NCBI GenBank assembly: GCA_947575745.1
Contig: CANPOS010000018.1
Location: 1 to 40,067, forward strand
Direction: 5' to 3'
DNA: 40,067 nt
Source: an uncultured Clostridium sp.
Lineage (GTDB): Bacteria; Bacillota; Clostridia; TANB77; CAG-508
The position numbers and the translations under genes are program-made. Position 1 is the first letter of the stretch. Every line of letters begins with the position of its first letter. Shown piece by piece: positions 17,058 through 28,408 of this stretch. The notes below the pieces were generated by a model. The model searched no databases, was not told the DNA's origin, and saw only the letters and a list, made by a program, of their open reading frames with translations.

Positions 17058-17888
17058 ATGTCTTTTTCATCAAAAGTAAAAGAAGAACTAAGTAAAATAA
17101 ATGTATTCTCAAATGAGGAAGTTGTAAAAGCAGAAATATATGGATATATGCTTACAACAGACACAAGTATGGGAAAAATAAAATTCTTAACAGAAAATGA
17201 ATATAACATAAATAGACTAAATAAACTCCTAAATAGGCTAAAAATACAATACAACATCAAAATGCATGGAAAAAACTATGAAATAACATTAAAAAAGAGT
17301 GACTTAAATATAGAAAAAATAAATCTTGAAAATTTAGATATAGCAAAAGGAGTAGTAAGAGGAACTTTCTTAGGAGGAGGGTCAATTACAGAACCAAATG
17401 CGAGATATCATTTAGAAATAAGACTAGAAACGAAAGAAGCAAGAGAAAAGTTAGTAAAAATAATAAATAAATTTAATATAGAAGTAAAGCTATTAGATAG
17501 GAAATACTCATACTCAATTTATATAAAAGATGGAGAAGAAATATCAAAATTTTTAGCATTAATTGGAGCAAATAGCTCAGTACTTAAGTATGAAGATATT
17601 AGAGTTTTGAAAGAAACGAAAAATAATGTAAATAGAAAAGTAAACTGCGAAACAGCAAACTTAAACAAAACAATAAATGCATCAGTAGCACAAATAAATG
17701 CAATAGAAAGAATAAAGAAAAGAAAAAAATGGAATAGTTTACCACCTAACTTGCAAGAAATTGCAAAATTAAGATTAGAAAATCCAGATGCAACATTAGA
17801 CGAGCTTGGTAAAATGTTATCAGATCCAATTGGAAAATCAGGAGTAAATCATAGACTTAAAAGAATTATAGAAATATCGGAGGAATAA
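17058..17888 (+). CDS. whiA: DNA-binding protein WhiA
   Basis: WhiA combines a LAGLIDADG-like N-terminal fold with a C-terminal helix-turn-helix and acts in division and chromosome functions in Gram-positives. Visible features are MSFSSKVKEELSK, RGTFLGGGSITEPNARYHLEI, NRKVNCETANLNKTINASVAQI and the C-terminal LRLENPDATLDELGKMLSDPIGKSGVNHRLKRI. Length is 276 aa, slightly short of the usual 300 or so but complete. ATG 17058 follows AAGGAGGG. No in-frame CGG. Confidence 0.95.
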   Translation: MSFSSKVKEELSKINVFSNEEVVKAEIYGYMLTTDTSMGKIKFLTENEYNINRLNKLLNRLKIQYNIKMHGKNYEITLKKSDLNIEKINLENLDIAKGVVRGTFLGGGSITEPNARYHLEIRLETKEAREKLVKIINKFNIEVKLLDRKYSYSIYIKDGEEISKFLALIGANSSVLKYEDIRVLKETKNNVNRKVNCETANLNKTINASVAQINAIERIKKRKKWNSLPPNLQEIAKLRLENPDATLDELGKMLSDPIGKSGVNHRLKRIIEISEE

Positions 17889-17903
17889 AAGGGGAAAATA
17901 AGT

Positions 17904-19038
17904 ATGCAAAAAAAATCCATTGGAATATATATTCATATACCATTTTGCAAAGCAAAGTGCTATTATTGTGACTTTATATCATTTGCAAACAAAAAAGAAA
18001 TATATGAAAAATATGTACAAGCGGTTATAAAAGAAATTAGAAACAAAAATTTAAGTAAATACAATATAGAAACAATATACATAGGTGGAGGAACTCCATC
18101 TATTTTAGATAGCAAAAATATAATAGATATTCTAAAAGAAATAATACCATACACAAAAAAAGAAGTGGAAATTACAATAGAAATAAATCCAGGAACAGCA
18201 GATGAACAAAAGCTAGAAGAATATAAGAATTCAGGAATAAACAGACTAAGTATAGGACTGCAATCAACAAAAAATGATTTACTAAAAGAAATAGGGAGAA
18301 TACATACATATGAGGAGTTTTTGAAAATATACAAAACAGCAAGAAAAATAGGGTTTACAAATATAAATGTAGACTTAATGCTTGGACTTCCAAATCAAAG
18401 TCTAGAAATGTTAGAGCAATCTTTGGAAGAAGTAATTAAAATAAATCCAGAACATATATCAGTATACTCATTAATATTAGAAGAAAATACAAAACTATTT
18501 GAAATGGTGGATAAAGGAGAACTAGAGTTACCAGGTGAGGAACTAGAAAGAAAAATGTATTGGAAAGTAAAAAACAGATTAGAAGAAAAAGGCTATACAC
18601 ACTATGAAATCTCAAACTTTGCAAAAGATAAATATAAATCAAGACACAATAGTGATTGCTGGGAACAAAAAGAATATATACGGAATTGGAGTTGCCGCGC
18701 ATTCATATTTAGAAAATAAGAGATATTCAAATATAGAGAAAATAGAAGAATATATCGAAAACATAAAAAATAATGAATTTGACAATAATATAACAATACA
18801 CGAAATCCAAACAGAAGAAGAAAAGGCAAAAGAGTATATGTTACTTGGACTAAGAAAAATAGAAGGAATAAATATAAATTTATATAAAAATAAATTTAAA
18901 GAAAATCCAATATTCACATACAGAAAAGAACTAGAAAAACTTGCAAAACAAGAATTAATAGAAATAGACGGAAACTATATTAAGCTAACAAATAAAGGGA
19001 TAGACTTAGCTAATATTGTTTGGCAAGAATTTGTTTAA
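17904..19038 (+). CDS. hemW: HemW-like radical SAM protein, one CGG +1 shift
   Basis: This HemN-related radical SAM protein is linked to heme handling; the family was long mislabelled as oxygen-independent coproporphyrinogen oxidase. It shows YIHIPFCKAKCYYCDF (cluster Cys15, 19, 22), YIGGGTPS, INRLSIGLQS and LPNQSLEMLEQSL. At in-frame CGG 18681-18683 a +1 shift gives EYIGIGVAAHSYLENKRYSN, the conserved GIG.AHSY motif, then the C-terminal domain to 19038. Unshifted, the product stops 13 residues later. Corrected length is 377 aa, normal. It overlaps no neighbour and is probably cotranscribed with whiA and the SDR gene. Confidence 0.93.
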
Positions 19039-19051
19039 AATGGAGGTTAAA

Positions 19052-19798
19052 ATGAAAGCATTAATCACAGGAGCATCATCAGGAATAGGACTAGACATGG
19101 CCAGAGAATTAGACAAAAGAGGATATGACTTAGTACTAGTTTCAAGGGACAAAGAAAAACTAGAAAAAGCAAAAGAAAAATTAAAAGGAAAAAATATAGA
19201 AATAGTACCAATGGATTTAGAAAATCAAGAAAATTGTAAAAGACTATATAAAATGGTGCAAGATATAGATATATTAATAAACAATGCAGGTTTTGGAACA
19301 TTTGGAAATTTTATAGAAACAGACCTAGACAAAGAAATAAGCCTAATTAATACAAATATAACAGCAGTTCATATATTAACAAAATTATACTTAAAAGACA
19401 TGGTAAAGAAAAACAGAGGACATATCGTAAATGTTGCATCAATAGCAGGATTTATGCCAGGTACACTTATGGAAAGCTATTATGCATCAAAAGCATATGT
19501 AGTAAGACTAACAGAAGGAATAAGAGCAGAACTAAAAAAAGCAAAATCAAATGTAAAGCTAAGTCTACTTTGTCCAGGACCAGTAGATACAAACTTTAAT
19601 AAAGTAGCAGGAGTAAAATTTAATCTATACTCATTAAGTAGCGAAAAAGTAGCAAAATATGCAATAAAGAAAATGCTAAAAGGAAAATTCATGATAGTAC
19701 CAGGAATTCATATAAAAATACTAAGAATTTTATCGAAAATATCACCAAATAACATAACATCAAAATGTGTATATCTTATGCAAGAAAGAAAAAGGTAA
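19052..19798 (+). CDS. Short-chain dehydrogenase/reductase
   Basis: This is a classical SDR of about 248 aa, an NAD(P)-dependent oxidoreductase of unknown substrate. It has TGASSGIG for cofactor binding, INNAGFG, the catalytic Ser in NVASIAG and the YYASK Tyr-Lys pair. PGPVDTNFNK follows. I chose ATG 19052 because ATGGAGG lies upstream; an in-frame start at 19016 would overlap hemW and include that site. It lies within the rimO-to-ftsK run. No in-frame CGG. Confidence 0.88.
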   Translation: MKALITGASSGIGLDMARELDKRGYDLVLVSRDKEKLEKAKEKLKGKNIEIVPMDLENQENCKRLYKMVQDIDILINNAGFGTFGNFIETDLDKEISLINTNITAVHILTKLYLKDMVKKNRGHIVNVASIAGFMPGTLMESYYASKAYVVRLTEGIRAELKKAKSNVKLSLLCPGPVDTNFNKVAGVKFNLYSLSSEKVAKYAIKKMLKGKFMIVPGIHIKILRILSKISPNNITSKCVYLMQERKR

Positions 19799-19889
19799 AT
19801 TTCACCAAAAACATTGCAATTCAAAAATTGTAATGATACAATATAAATTGTATAAATATGATATGCTATAAAAAGGAATGAGAAAACAA

Positions 19890-22284
19890 ATGGCGAAGAA
19901 AAGAAAGAAAGTAACAAAAAAGAGAAAAAAGAAGCAAGATGCATATGTACATGCAATAATTATAATGATAATTAGTATACTTTTAGCAGTATTAATATAT
20001 ATGCAGTCAGGAGCTATTGGAAGAAATATAAGCCCAATGTTAGGTGGAATAATGGGCTGGATAAAATATTTAGTTCCAATAGGAACATTTATAATAGGAA
20101 TTTCTCTAATAAAAGAAGAGAAAGAATTTGTCATGCCTAAAATTATACAATATTTAGTCATAATATTATGTGTATGTGGACTTATGACATCAATGCAATT
20201 ATCAGGAGATAACAAATTATTAAACATAAATGACGATTTCTCAGATGTAGTTACAGAAGGGTATGAACTAGGAACAGTTAATAAAGGGGGAGGAGTTTTT
20301 GGAGTACTTGTTACAGTACCATTAACTAAATTAGTAGGAACCATAGGAGCAAATGTGCTATTAATAGGTGCGACAATACTTCTTGTAATCTTCACATTTG
20401 GAATAAAACCAGCAGAATTAATAGATAAAATTTCAACAAGGCTTCAAGAAAGAAGAGAATATGAAGACGAAGAAGATGAGGAAGAGGAAGAAGAAATCGT
20501 TAAGCCTAAAGTAAAAAAGGAAAAGAAAGAAAAAGAGAAGAAAGTAAAAAAATCGCATTCTGTTCTAAGAGAGCTAGGAGAAATCGGAGAAGAGGAAGAA
20601 GACAACAAGTTTGAACATGATATACCACTTGACTATGAAGAAAAGAAATCAAAAGTAAAACAAATAGAAACAGAGCCAGAAAAAACTCAAAGTCCAGACT
20701 ACATAGAAGCAAACCTATTTAAAGAAACAGAACAAGAAAAAGAAGATAATAAAAAACAAGTATTACAATTAGAACATGCACAAGTTGTAGAAGATCAAAA
20801 TTATGAATTTCCACCAATAGCATTATTAGAAATAGGAGAAAAGAAAGCAAAAACAGAAAAAAAATCAATAGCAGATAATGCTTTAAAACTTCAAAGAACT
20901 TTACATAGCTTTGGAGTATCAGCAAAAGTTGAAGATGTAGCAGTAGGACCAGCAATAACTAGATATGAATTAAAACCAGCAGAAGGAGTAAGAGTTAGTA
21001 AAATTGCAAACCTAGCAGATGATATAGCACTAAACTTAGCAGCACAAAGCATAAGAATAGAAGCTCCAATACCAGGAAAGCAAGCAGTAGGAATAGAAAT
21101 ACCAAACAAAGACAATGAAATGGTACATTTAAGAGATGTAATAGACTCAGAAGAATTTGTAAAATCAGAATCAAAACTTTCAATGGGGCTTGGAAAAGAC
21201 GTAAGTGGTGCAAGGGTTATTGCAGATATAGCTAAAATGCCACACTTACTTGTTGCAGGAAGTACAGGTTCAGGAAAGAGTGTATGTATAAATACATTAA
21301 TCACAAGCCTTATATACAAAGCAAAACCTAGTGAAGTAAAACTTGTAATGGTAGATCCAAAAATCGTAGAATTATCAGTATATAATGGAATACCACATCT
21401 ACTTATACCAGTTGTAACGGACCCAAGAAAGGCAGCAGGAGCACTTGCATGGGCAGTACAGGAAATGGAAGATAGATATGCAAAATTTGCAGCAAAAGGT
21501 GTAAGAGATATAAAAGGATATAATAAAGCACTAGAAGCAAACACAGAAGAAGAACAAAGCATAAAAATGCCACAAATAGTAATCATTATAGACGAGCTTG
21601 CAGATCTTATGATGGTAGCAGCAAAAGACGTAGAAGATGCAATATGTAGGCTTGCACAAAAAGCAAGAGCAGCAGGAATGCACTTAGTTATAGCAACACA
21701 AAGACCTTCAGTAGACGTAATCACAGGACTTATAAAAGCAAATATACCGTCAAGAATTGCATTTGCAGTATCATCACAAATAGACTCAAGAACAATATTA
21801 GACATGCCAGGAGCAGAAAAGTTACTTGGAAAAGGAGACATGCTATATTATCCAACAGGAGTATCAAAACCTACAAGAGTCCAAGGAACATTTGTCTCAG
21901 ATCAAGAAGTTGAAAAAATAGTAGACTTTTTAAAGAAAGATGGAGAAACTACATATAATGAAGACATAATAGAATCAATAGAAAAAGCAAATAAAACAGA
22001 TAAAGAAATAGCAGAACAAGAAGAAGACGACGATGTAGATCCAAGGCTAGAAGAAGCAATAGAAGAAGTTATAGCAAATGGACAAGCATCAACTTCATTT
22101 ATACAAAGAAGATTAAAAGTTGGATATGCAAGAGCACGGAAGAATTATAGATCAAATGACAGATAGAGGAATAATATCAGGTTATCAAGGAAGTAAGCCA
22201 AGAGAAGTGTTAATGTCAAAAGAAAGATGGGAAGAGCTAAAAGCAAATCCAGAACCAGAAATGGAAGAAAGTACAGAAGAATAA
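19890..22284 (+). CDS. ftsK: DNA translocase FtsK/SpoIIIE, one CGG +1 shift
   Basis: This septal DNA pump moves chromosomes during division or sporulation. It has a basic N-terminus ([13 protein letters not shown]), about four membrane segments in the first 180 residues, an acidic linker with [11 protein letters not shown], then the RecA-like motor with Walker [13 protein letters not shown], Walker [12 protein letters not shown] and [12 protein letters not shown]. The C-terminal gamma winged helix that reads the DNA polarity sequence is [24 protein letters not shown], but that glycine is preceded by in-frame CGG (22137-22139). The +1 shift completes the domain and the EEWEEL-type tail; unshifted reading ends in eight aberrant residues. 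Length is 797 aa from ATG 19890; an ATG at 19878 is too close to its AAGGA. Confidence 0.94.
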
Positions 22285-22306
22285 AGTTTAAGAAAGGACT
22301 TAAATA

Positions 22307-23866
22307 ATGAGAACAAATGATATAATATCAAGGTTCCAAAGCAATAATAATAAGCTAGAAGCGGTATTAACAAAAAAGAAATTCTCAGGAGATGTAAAAA
22401 ATCTCCTACTTAGCACGCTGTATAAAATAACGAGTTCATATAATGATTATCAAAATATTAAAGTAAATGTAGAAGATAAAAATAAATATGTAGAAGATTT
22501 GATAAAAATAATAGAAATATGTGAAGCAATTGATATAGTAAATGCAAATACAGAAGAAGGAAAAAGTTTTCTAAAAGAAGGAGTAACAAGCAAAGTAGAT
22601 ACATATTTAAAAACAATAAGACTAATACCAACTGAAAAAGCAATGTTATATGCACTATTTAAAATGAATGATACAAAAATGTATCTAGATGAACAATACA
22701 ATTTAATTAGAATAGCACTTCCAGAATTACTTAATGAAGGAAGAGATATAAACAATATAGAAATAATAAGAGATTTTAATGCATGGTCTTGGAATACACT
22801 TCCTAGTGAAATCAGTAATATTGATTGCAATTTAATATATCAAAACTTGCAAATACTTTTAGGTTTCGAATTTTTAAATAATTGGATGAAACTTGAAAAT
22901 CAAAAACAATTATTAGACAAATTAAAAAACAAACTAGAAGAAAAATATGATAAAGACGAGGTAGAAAAGTTATTAAACCTAATTTATAGAATATCTATAA
23001 TAGTATGTGTTCAACGAAATAAAAATGAAAAAACTAGATTATTAGAAGAAAAAGAATGGGATGAAAAAGAATTAGCAAGGCTAAGTGATAAAGAAAGTTT
23101 AGTATTAGAGCTTACAGCAATAAAAAAGAAAAAATCGAAAGAGATAAAAAAACTAGATAAAATGATAAATAGTGAAGAACTTCTTACAAAAGAATTCGAA
23201 AAAAGAAATAAAAAGCTTTCTGAATATAAAAAAATATTTAGTGTAAGTAATTTATTAGGGACAATAAAGAAGGAAAGAAAAAAAGCATTAAACGAGATAG
23301 AAGAATGCAATAAATTACTTGATGCTAAAAACTATGTAAGAAGAAAAGAAGAGCTAGAAAAGAATGTAGACTTATTAAAAGATATAAAAAGCTCTAGAAA
23401 TAAAGAGAAATATAAAATAGAAATACAAAAAATATTTATAAGATTATTAGAAGAAAGATTGGACAAAATAGAAACAGTAGATAAAAGAAAAGATCTGATA
23501 GAATTATTCTGGATTTTGAGATATTACAATTTTATTGTATATGATGAAGAGCATTTTATAAAAGATATAGAGATATTGTCAGAAGAAATAGGTAGACTAG
23601 AAGGAAAGGTAATAGAAAAATTATATGAATTTAAGATTTTAAATCCAATTACAAAAGATTTAGAAACAGATATCGAGATAATAAAACCAATACTGGCAAG
23701 CAGAATAATGAATTTAGAAAATGTAAGCATTCAAGTAATAAGTGAATGGGATACACTAGAAGTAAATATATATGATGGAAAAATACCAGAATACACATTT
23801 AATGTAAAAAACATTAATAATATACAAGCAAAAGGAAAAAAGAAAATAAAGTTATTTGTAAAGTAG
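22307..23866 (+). CDS. Hypothetical coiled-coil protein, 519 aa
   Basis: I do not recognise this protein. It has an N-terminal helical region (residues 1-220), a highly charged segment of long helices rich in Lys and Glu (about residues 230-390, likely coiled coil), and a C-terminal part ending in short strands (VSIQVISEWDTLEVNIYDGK). There is no signal peptide or membrane segment. It sits between ftsK and the beta-CASP nuclease with short gaps, so it is probably in the same transcript. It reads in a single frame without any in-frame CGG. Confidence 0.7.
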   Translation: MRTNDIISRFQSNNNKLEAVLTKKKFSGDVKNLLLSTLYKITSSYNDYQNIKVNVEDKNKYVEDLIKIIEICEAIDIVNANTEEGKSFLKEGVTSKVDTYLKTIRLIPTEKAMLYALFKMNDTKMYLDEQYNLIRIALPELLNEGRDINNIEIIRDFNAWSWNTLPSEISNIDCNLIYQNLQILLGFEFLNNWMKLENQKQLLDKLKNKLEEKYDKDEVEKLLNLIYRISIIVCVQRNKNEKTRLLEEKEWDEKELARLSDKESLVLELTAIKKKKSKEIKKLDKMINSEELLTKEFEKRNKKLSEYKKIFSVSNLLGTIKKERKKALNEIEECNKLLDAKNYVRRKEELEKNVDLLKDIKSSRNKEKYKIEIQKIFIRLLEERLDKIETVDKRKDLIELFWILRYYNFIVYDEEHFIKDIEILSEEIGRLEGKVIEKLYEFKILNPITKDLETDIEIIKPILASRIMNLENVSIQVISEWDTLEVNIYDGKIPEYTFNVKNINNIQAKGKKKIKLFVK

Positions 23867-23899
23867 CTTTAAACCCTAGAGAAAGGAAATAAAAAAATA

Positions 23900-25548
23900 A
23901 TGAAAATAACTTTTTTAGGAGCATCACAAGGTGTAACAGGTTCAAACTTTTTAGTAGAAGCAGCACGGAAAAAAATTTTTAGTAGATTGCGGTTTATTTC
24001 AAGGAACAGCAAAAGAAGAAGATAAAAACTATGACGAATTTGCATTTAATGTAAAAGAAATAGACTTTGTTTTACTTACACATGCACACATAGATCATGC
24101 AGGAAGAATTCCAAAACTATATGTAGATGGATATAGAAATCCAGTATATGCAACAAAGGCAACTTGTGATTTATGTGAAATAATGCTTCCAGATAGTGGA
24201 CATATACAAGAAATGGAAGTAGAGTGGAAAAACAGAAAGAGAAAAAGAGAAGGAAAAGAGGGATATCCACCACTATATACAGCAGAAGATGCAGTAAAAT
24301 CATTAGAATTATTTAAAAAAGTTAATTATAGTGAGCTTGTAGAAATAGACGAAAATATAATTGTTAGATACAATGATGCAGGACATATGTTAGGTTCAGC
24401 TATAATAGAAATTTGGATAAAAGAAGATGGAAAAGAAGAAAAGATAGTATTTACAGGGGACTTAGGAAACAATGATATTCCACTTCTAGCATCACCAACA
24501 ATGATAGAAACAGCAGATTATTTAGTAATGGAATCTACTTATGGAAACAGATTACACATGAGAAATGATGACAAAGCAGAGCTGTTCTTGAATATAGTAT
24601 ATGATACTATTAGAAGAGGTGGAAATGTTGTAATACCGTCTTTTGCAGTTCGGAAGAACACAAGAGATTCTTTATGAATTAAACAAAATAAAAGAAAATA
24701 CAGAAGACGATAGTTTCATTAATAAATATAGACTATTAATGGAAACACCAGTATATGTAGACAGCCCACTTGCAATATCTGCAACAGAAGTATTTAAACA
24801 AAATGAAGAACTATTTGACGACGATGTAAAAGAAGAAATAGAAAAAGGAGATAATCCACTAGAATTTAACGGACTTCAGTTTACAAGAACACCTGAAGAA
24901 TCAAAGTCACTTAATGAAAATGGAGAACCTTGCATAATAATATCAGCAAGTGGCATGTGTGATGTAGGAAGAATAAAACACCATTTAAAACACAACTTGT
25001 GGAATGCAAATAATACAATATTATTTGTTGGATACCAAGCACCAGGGACACTTGGAAGAAAGATAGTAGAAGGAGCAAAAAAGGTTAAGATATTTGGAGA
25101 AGAAATAGCAGTAAATGCTAAAATAGAATATATAGAAGGATATTCTGGACACGCAGACCAAGAGTGGCTTTTGAATTTTATATATTCTTTCATCCAAAAA
25201 CCAAAACAAATTATATTAGTACATGGAGAAAAGAACTCTCAAAAAGAATTAGGAGAAAAGATACTAGAAGAAACTAAAATACCAGTAACTATACCTAAAT
25301 ATGGAGAGATATATACTTTAGAGAACAATAAAGTAAACTTAGAAGGAAGACTAGATTTAGAATCAGTAAAAAGAGTACAAAAAATTGAAATTATTAATAA
25401 AGTTAAAAAATTACGTGATGAAGTAACTGATATGGAAGATATTTTAAGAAATGAGATACTAACAGAAGACACAAATGAAACAGATATAAACAGCATAACA
25501 CTTAAATTAAAAGAAATTGAAAGAATAATTGTAAGTATCATAGAGTAA
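23900..25548 (+). CDS. Metallo-beta-lactamase/beta-CASP nuclease, two CGG +1 shifts
   Basis: This is an MBL-fold RNA nuclease of the CPSF/Ysh1-like group. It opens MKITFLGASQGVTGSNFLVE, then the metal motif THAHIDHAGR near residue 57, GHMLGSA and FTGDLGN, followed by the beta-CASP segment (ISASGMCDVGRIKHHLKHNL, GYSGHADQEWLLNF, LVHGEKNSQKEL). Two in-frame CGG codons interrupt it. At 23966-23968 the shift gives EAAGKKFLVDCGLFQGT, needed to reach the metal site at all. At 24651-24653 it gives SFAVGRTQEILYEL, needed to enter beta-CASP. Corrected length is 548 aa. The first shift falls at codon 23, so almost no functional product exists without it. Confidence 0.92.
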
Positions 25549-25567
25549 TTTCGAAAATAATCAGTAT

Positions 25568-25755
25568 AATTCACAGCTATATAAACTAAAAGTCCGTGCA
25601 AGGGGATTAGTTAATAATTTTTCGATAGACGCTGGGGCGACCACTTTAGAAAATATTTGAGCGTAAGCGAATTATATTTTCTTAAGAATGGGACGCAAGA
25701 AAAATTATTAACAATCACTTGTTGTAGAACTTAAATAAATTAAAAGCTGTGAATT
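25568..25755 (+). ncRNA. Candidate structured leader RNA, copy B (before the GH15 gene)
   Basis: The outer stem is AATTCACAGCT (25568-25578) with AGCTGTGAATT (25745-25755). A CAAG..GAT..TTAATAATTTTT stem pairs with AAAAATTATTAA..ATC..CTTG. The internal loop reads GCGACCAC and GAATGGGACGCAAG around an AAAATAT/ATATTTT hairpin. The architecture is that of copies A and C. GGGACGCAAG recalls the c-di-GMP-I riboswitch, but the other conserved parts of that class are absent. Confidence 0.45.
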
Positions 25756-25778
25756 GTAAAAGAAGGAGAAAATAAATA

Positions 25779-27678
25779 GTGAAAACATATTTAAACAATG
25801 CGTTTATTGGAAATAAAGAAGTAAAAGTAGGAATAACAGAAAAAGGAGAAATAGTAAGAATTTGCTATCCAAACATAGACTTTAGACAATATATAGAATT
25901 TTTGCATGTAGGAGTAAAAATAAATGACTCAAATCTAATATACTTGCATAATGATGTAAATAATGTATATATGCAACATTATATAGAAGATACAAATGTA
26001 TTAAAAACAGAAATAAAAAACACATACTTTAACTTAAGAATGATACAAACAGATTTTGTTCCTATGGGAACAAATACAATAATACGTAAATATACTTTTA
26101 TGAATGAACATGACATACCACTTGATATAAAATTCTTAGTTCATTCTAAAATGACTAGTGATAGTAATAATTTTGCTAGTACAAAAGTAATTGAAAATGG
26201 TATGCTACAATATACGCATGATTATAATATGGCTTTCATTTCAAACAATATAAAATTAGACTCATATAAAATACATGGAACAGAAGAAACAATTTGGAGT
26301 GGAATTCTACAAGATAAAGACTATATAGGTATGTCTGATACAGGAGCAATAAGCTATGACTTAGGAACATTAAAGCCAAATGAAGTAAAAGAATTTAGTA
26401 TTTGTATATTTATATCAGACAATAAAGAAAAAAATAAAATAGAAGATATAGAAGAAGATATAGAAAAAATAAGAAAATTAGATGTAGAAAAAGAATTACA
26501 AAATGTTAAAAAATATTGGAAAAAATATATAAAGTCACATTCCATACTTACCTTAGAAGGAAATACATATAAAGAGACAATAAAAAATATATATAATAGG
26601 ACAATACTTTTATTTCCATTACTTACAAATAGTGCAACAGGTGGAATGTCAGCAGCAATGGAGATAGACGAGGAATTTTCAAAATGTGGAAGATATTCAT
26701 ACTGTTGGCCAAGAGACGCTTTATATATGACAAAAGCACTAGACTTATTAAATATGGAAAAAGACACAGAAAAGTTTTATAAAGTATTTTGCAAAAATAC
26801 GCAATCAAAAAATGGAATGTGGGAGCAAAGATTTTTCTCAGACTGTACACTTGCTCCATGCTGGGGTTACCAAATAGACGAAACAGCAAGCATAGTATAT
26901 GGAATATATGACCATTATACGAGAACAAAAGAAATAAAGTTCTTGAAAGACAATTTGAAAATGGCTGAAAAGGCTGTTAAATTTTTAGAGCAATATGTAG
27001 AAGACATAATTGAAAACAAAAATGAAATGAGAGTAAGTTATGACTTATGGGAAATGCATGAAGGAGTGAGTATATATTCACTAGCTAGCATATTTTCCGC
27101 ATACCAAGCAATGCAGAACATATATAAAGAACTAACTGAAAATATGCAAGAAAATAGGCTAAGACAGGAAACAATTACAAAACAACAAGAAATCATAGAG
27201 AAACAACTAAAACAATTAAAGAACTATGTATTAGAAAAATTTTATGATGAAGATAAAAAAAGTTTTGTTAGAAATAACGAAGACAAAAGACTAGATATAA
27301 GCATATTAGGAATAATAGTACCATTTAAAATGTTTTCACCAAATGAAAAAAAGATAACAAATACAATAGAAAGAATAAATATGAACTTAAGGACATATAC
27401 AGGAGGATACTTAAGATTTGAAAATGACCATTATACAAACGATAGACCATGGGTTATATCGACATTATGGATGGCTTTATATTACATAGAAGCAAAAGAT
27501 TATAAAAAAGCAAAAGAATGCTTTGATTTTGTAGTAGCTACAAGCACAGAACATCGGATTCTTAGCAGAACAAGTTGAAAATAGTACAATGAGATCAGCA
27601 TGGGTAATAGGACTTGGTTGGGCACATGCAATGTTTATAATCGTATTAAATGAACTTGTGAAGAATAAAGTTATTTAG
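25779..27678 (+). CDS. Glycoside hydrolase family 15-like protein, one CGG +1 shift
   Basis: This glucoamylase/trehalase-type alpha-glucosidase has an N-terminal beta-sandwich domain and a C-terminal (alpha/alpha)6 barrel. GRYSYCWPRDALYMTKAL, WEQRFFSDCTLAPCWGYQIDETAS and YDLWEMHEGVSIYSLAS carry the family's acidic and aromatic catalytic-pocket residues. There is no signal peptide, so it acts in the cytoplasm, perhaps on glycogen or maltodextrin (inference). The start is GTG 25779 after AAGGAG. The in-frame CGG at 27555-27557 shifts +1 to give TEHGFLAEQVENSTMRSAWV and the final barrel helix; unshifted reading stops after seven residues. Corrected length is 632 aa. Confidence 0.9.
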
Positions 27679-27688
27679 AAAAGCAAAA

Positions 27689-27728
27689 AGAGAAGAATAT
27701 AAATAAATTTTATTTATACTCTTCTCTT
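27689..27728. terminator. Bidirectional terminator
   Basis: AGAGAAGA.TATAAATAAA pairs with TTTATTTATA.TCTTCTCT over about 18 bp. It lies between the GH15 gene and the convergent XRE regulator. Confidence 0.85.
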
Positions 27729-27742
27729 AGTTTTACGCAAAT

Positions 27743-28075
27743 TTATTTATCTTTTCCTTCTGAAATTATAGTAGCAATTTGATAAATAAGTTCTTTCTTC
27801 TCAGGAGCACAATCCTTTAAAATAGAAGAAAGTTCAGTATTCAAATAATCTGCTGAATTGCTAGAAGCGCCATTTAAAATAAAAGCTTCAGATACTTCTA
27901 AAATACCACAAAGCTCATTTAATCTTTTTAGATTTATATGAGTTGCACCAGTTTCAATTCTACTTAAATAAGCAATTGAAACATTAATCAATTCTGAAAG
28001 TTTTTCTTGTGTATATCCTTTTTGAATTCTTGCTTTCTTTAGTCTGTCTCCAATTAGTTTGTAATCTAATGCCAT
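27743..28075 (-). CDS. XRE-family regulator 1, paired with a DGR target gene
   Basis: This 110-aa protein has an N-terminal Cro/CI helix-turn-helix (RLKKARIQKGYTQEKLSELINVSIAYLSRIETGATHINLKRL) and a C-terminal helical region. ATG 28075 has a GGAGG site upstream. It is about 87% identical by eye to the regulator at 30654-30986. It is divergent from DGR target gene 1 across a conserved 330-bp region, so it may regulate that gene or itself (inference). No in-frame CGG and AT-rich codons, so it looks like native DNA, unlike its divergent neighbour. Confidence 0.85.
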   Translation of the reverse strand: MALDYKLIGDRLKKARIQKGYTQEKLSELINVSIAYLSRIETGATHINLKRLNELCGILEVSEAFILNGASSNSADYLNTELSSILKDCAPEKKELIYQIATIISEGKDK

Positions 28076-28230
28076 TATAAAACCTCCATTCTAGATCATA
28101 GACTAACATATTAATTAGTATAACCTTATATGTAAACTTATATTAGCATGTAAATTAAATAATTTTAAGACACATAAAAGTAAATATTTACCAATAATTC
28201 AATAAAATGAAAAGATTTATATAAAATAAT

Positions 28231-28307
28231 TTGTAATTAACATAATTATATGATATAATATACAAATACAAATCTAAAATGTCTATTGCTAATCTTTTTA
28301 GTAAGAC
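28231..28307 (+). promoter_or_regulatory. DGR target 1 promoter and leader hairpin
   Basis: TTGTAA (28231-28236), 17 nt and TATAAT (28254-28259) form the promoter. The leader carries a hairpin at 28281-28307 (GTCT..GCTAA with TTAGT..AGAC) followed by AAAGGGGAG. The untranslated leader of about 140 nt up to ATG 28409 is nearly identical in copy 2 and recognisable in copy 3. The rest of the 28076-28408 gap holds only AT-rich sequence. Confidence 0.65.
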
Positions 28308-28408
28308 AAGAAAGGGGAGAATTTATTTAAGGAACAGCATATCAATCTATGGCAAAAAGCATATCTCGTAAACTAACACCATAAAAGTTAAAGAAGGAGA
28401 TGCTATCT

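Noticed and set aside
25568..25755. c-di-GMP-I riboswitch before the GH15 gene
   Set aside because: GGGACGCAAG and GGGGCGACC resemble parts of that class, but the second helix with its tetraloop receptor and the 3' conserved half are missing.
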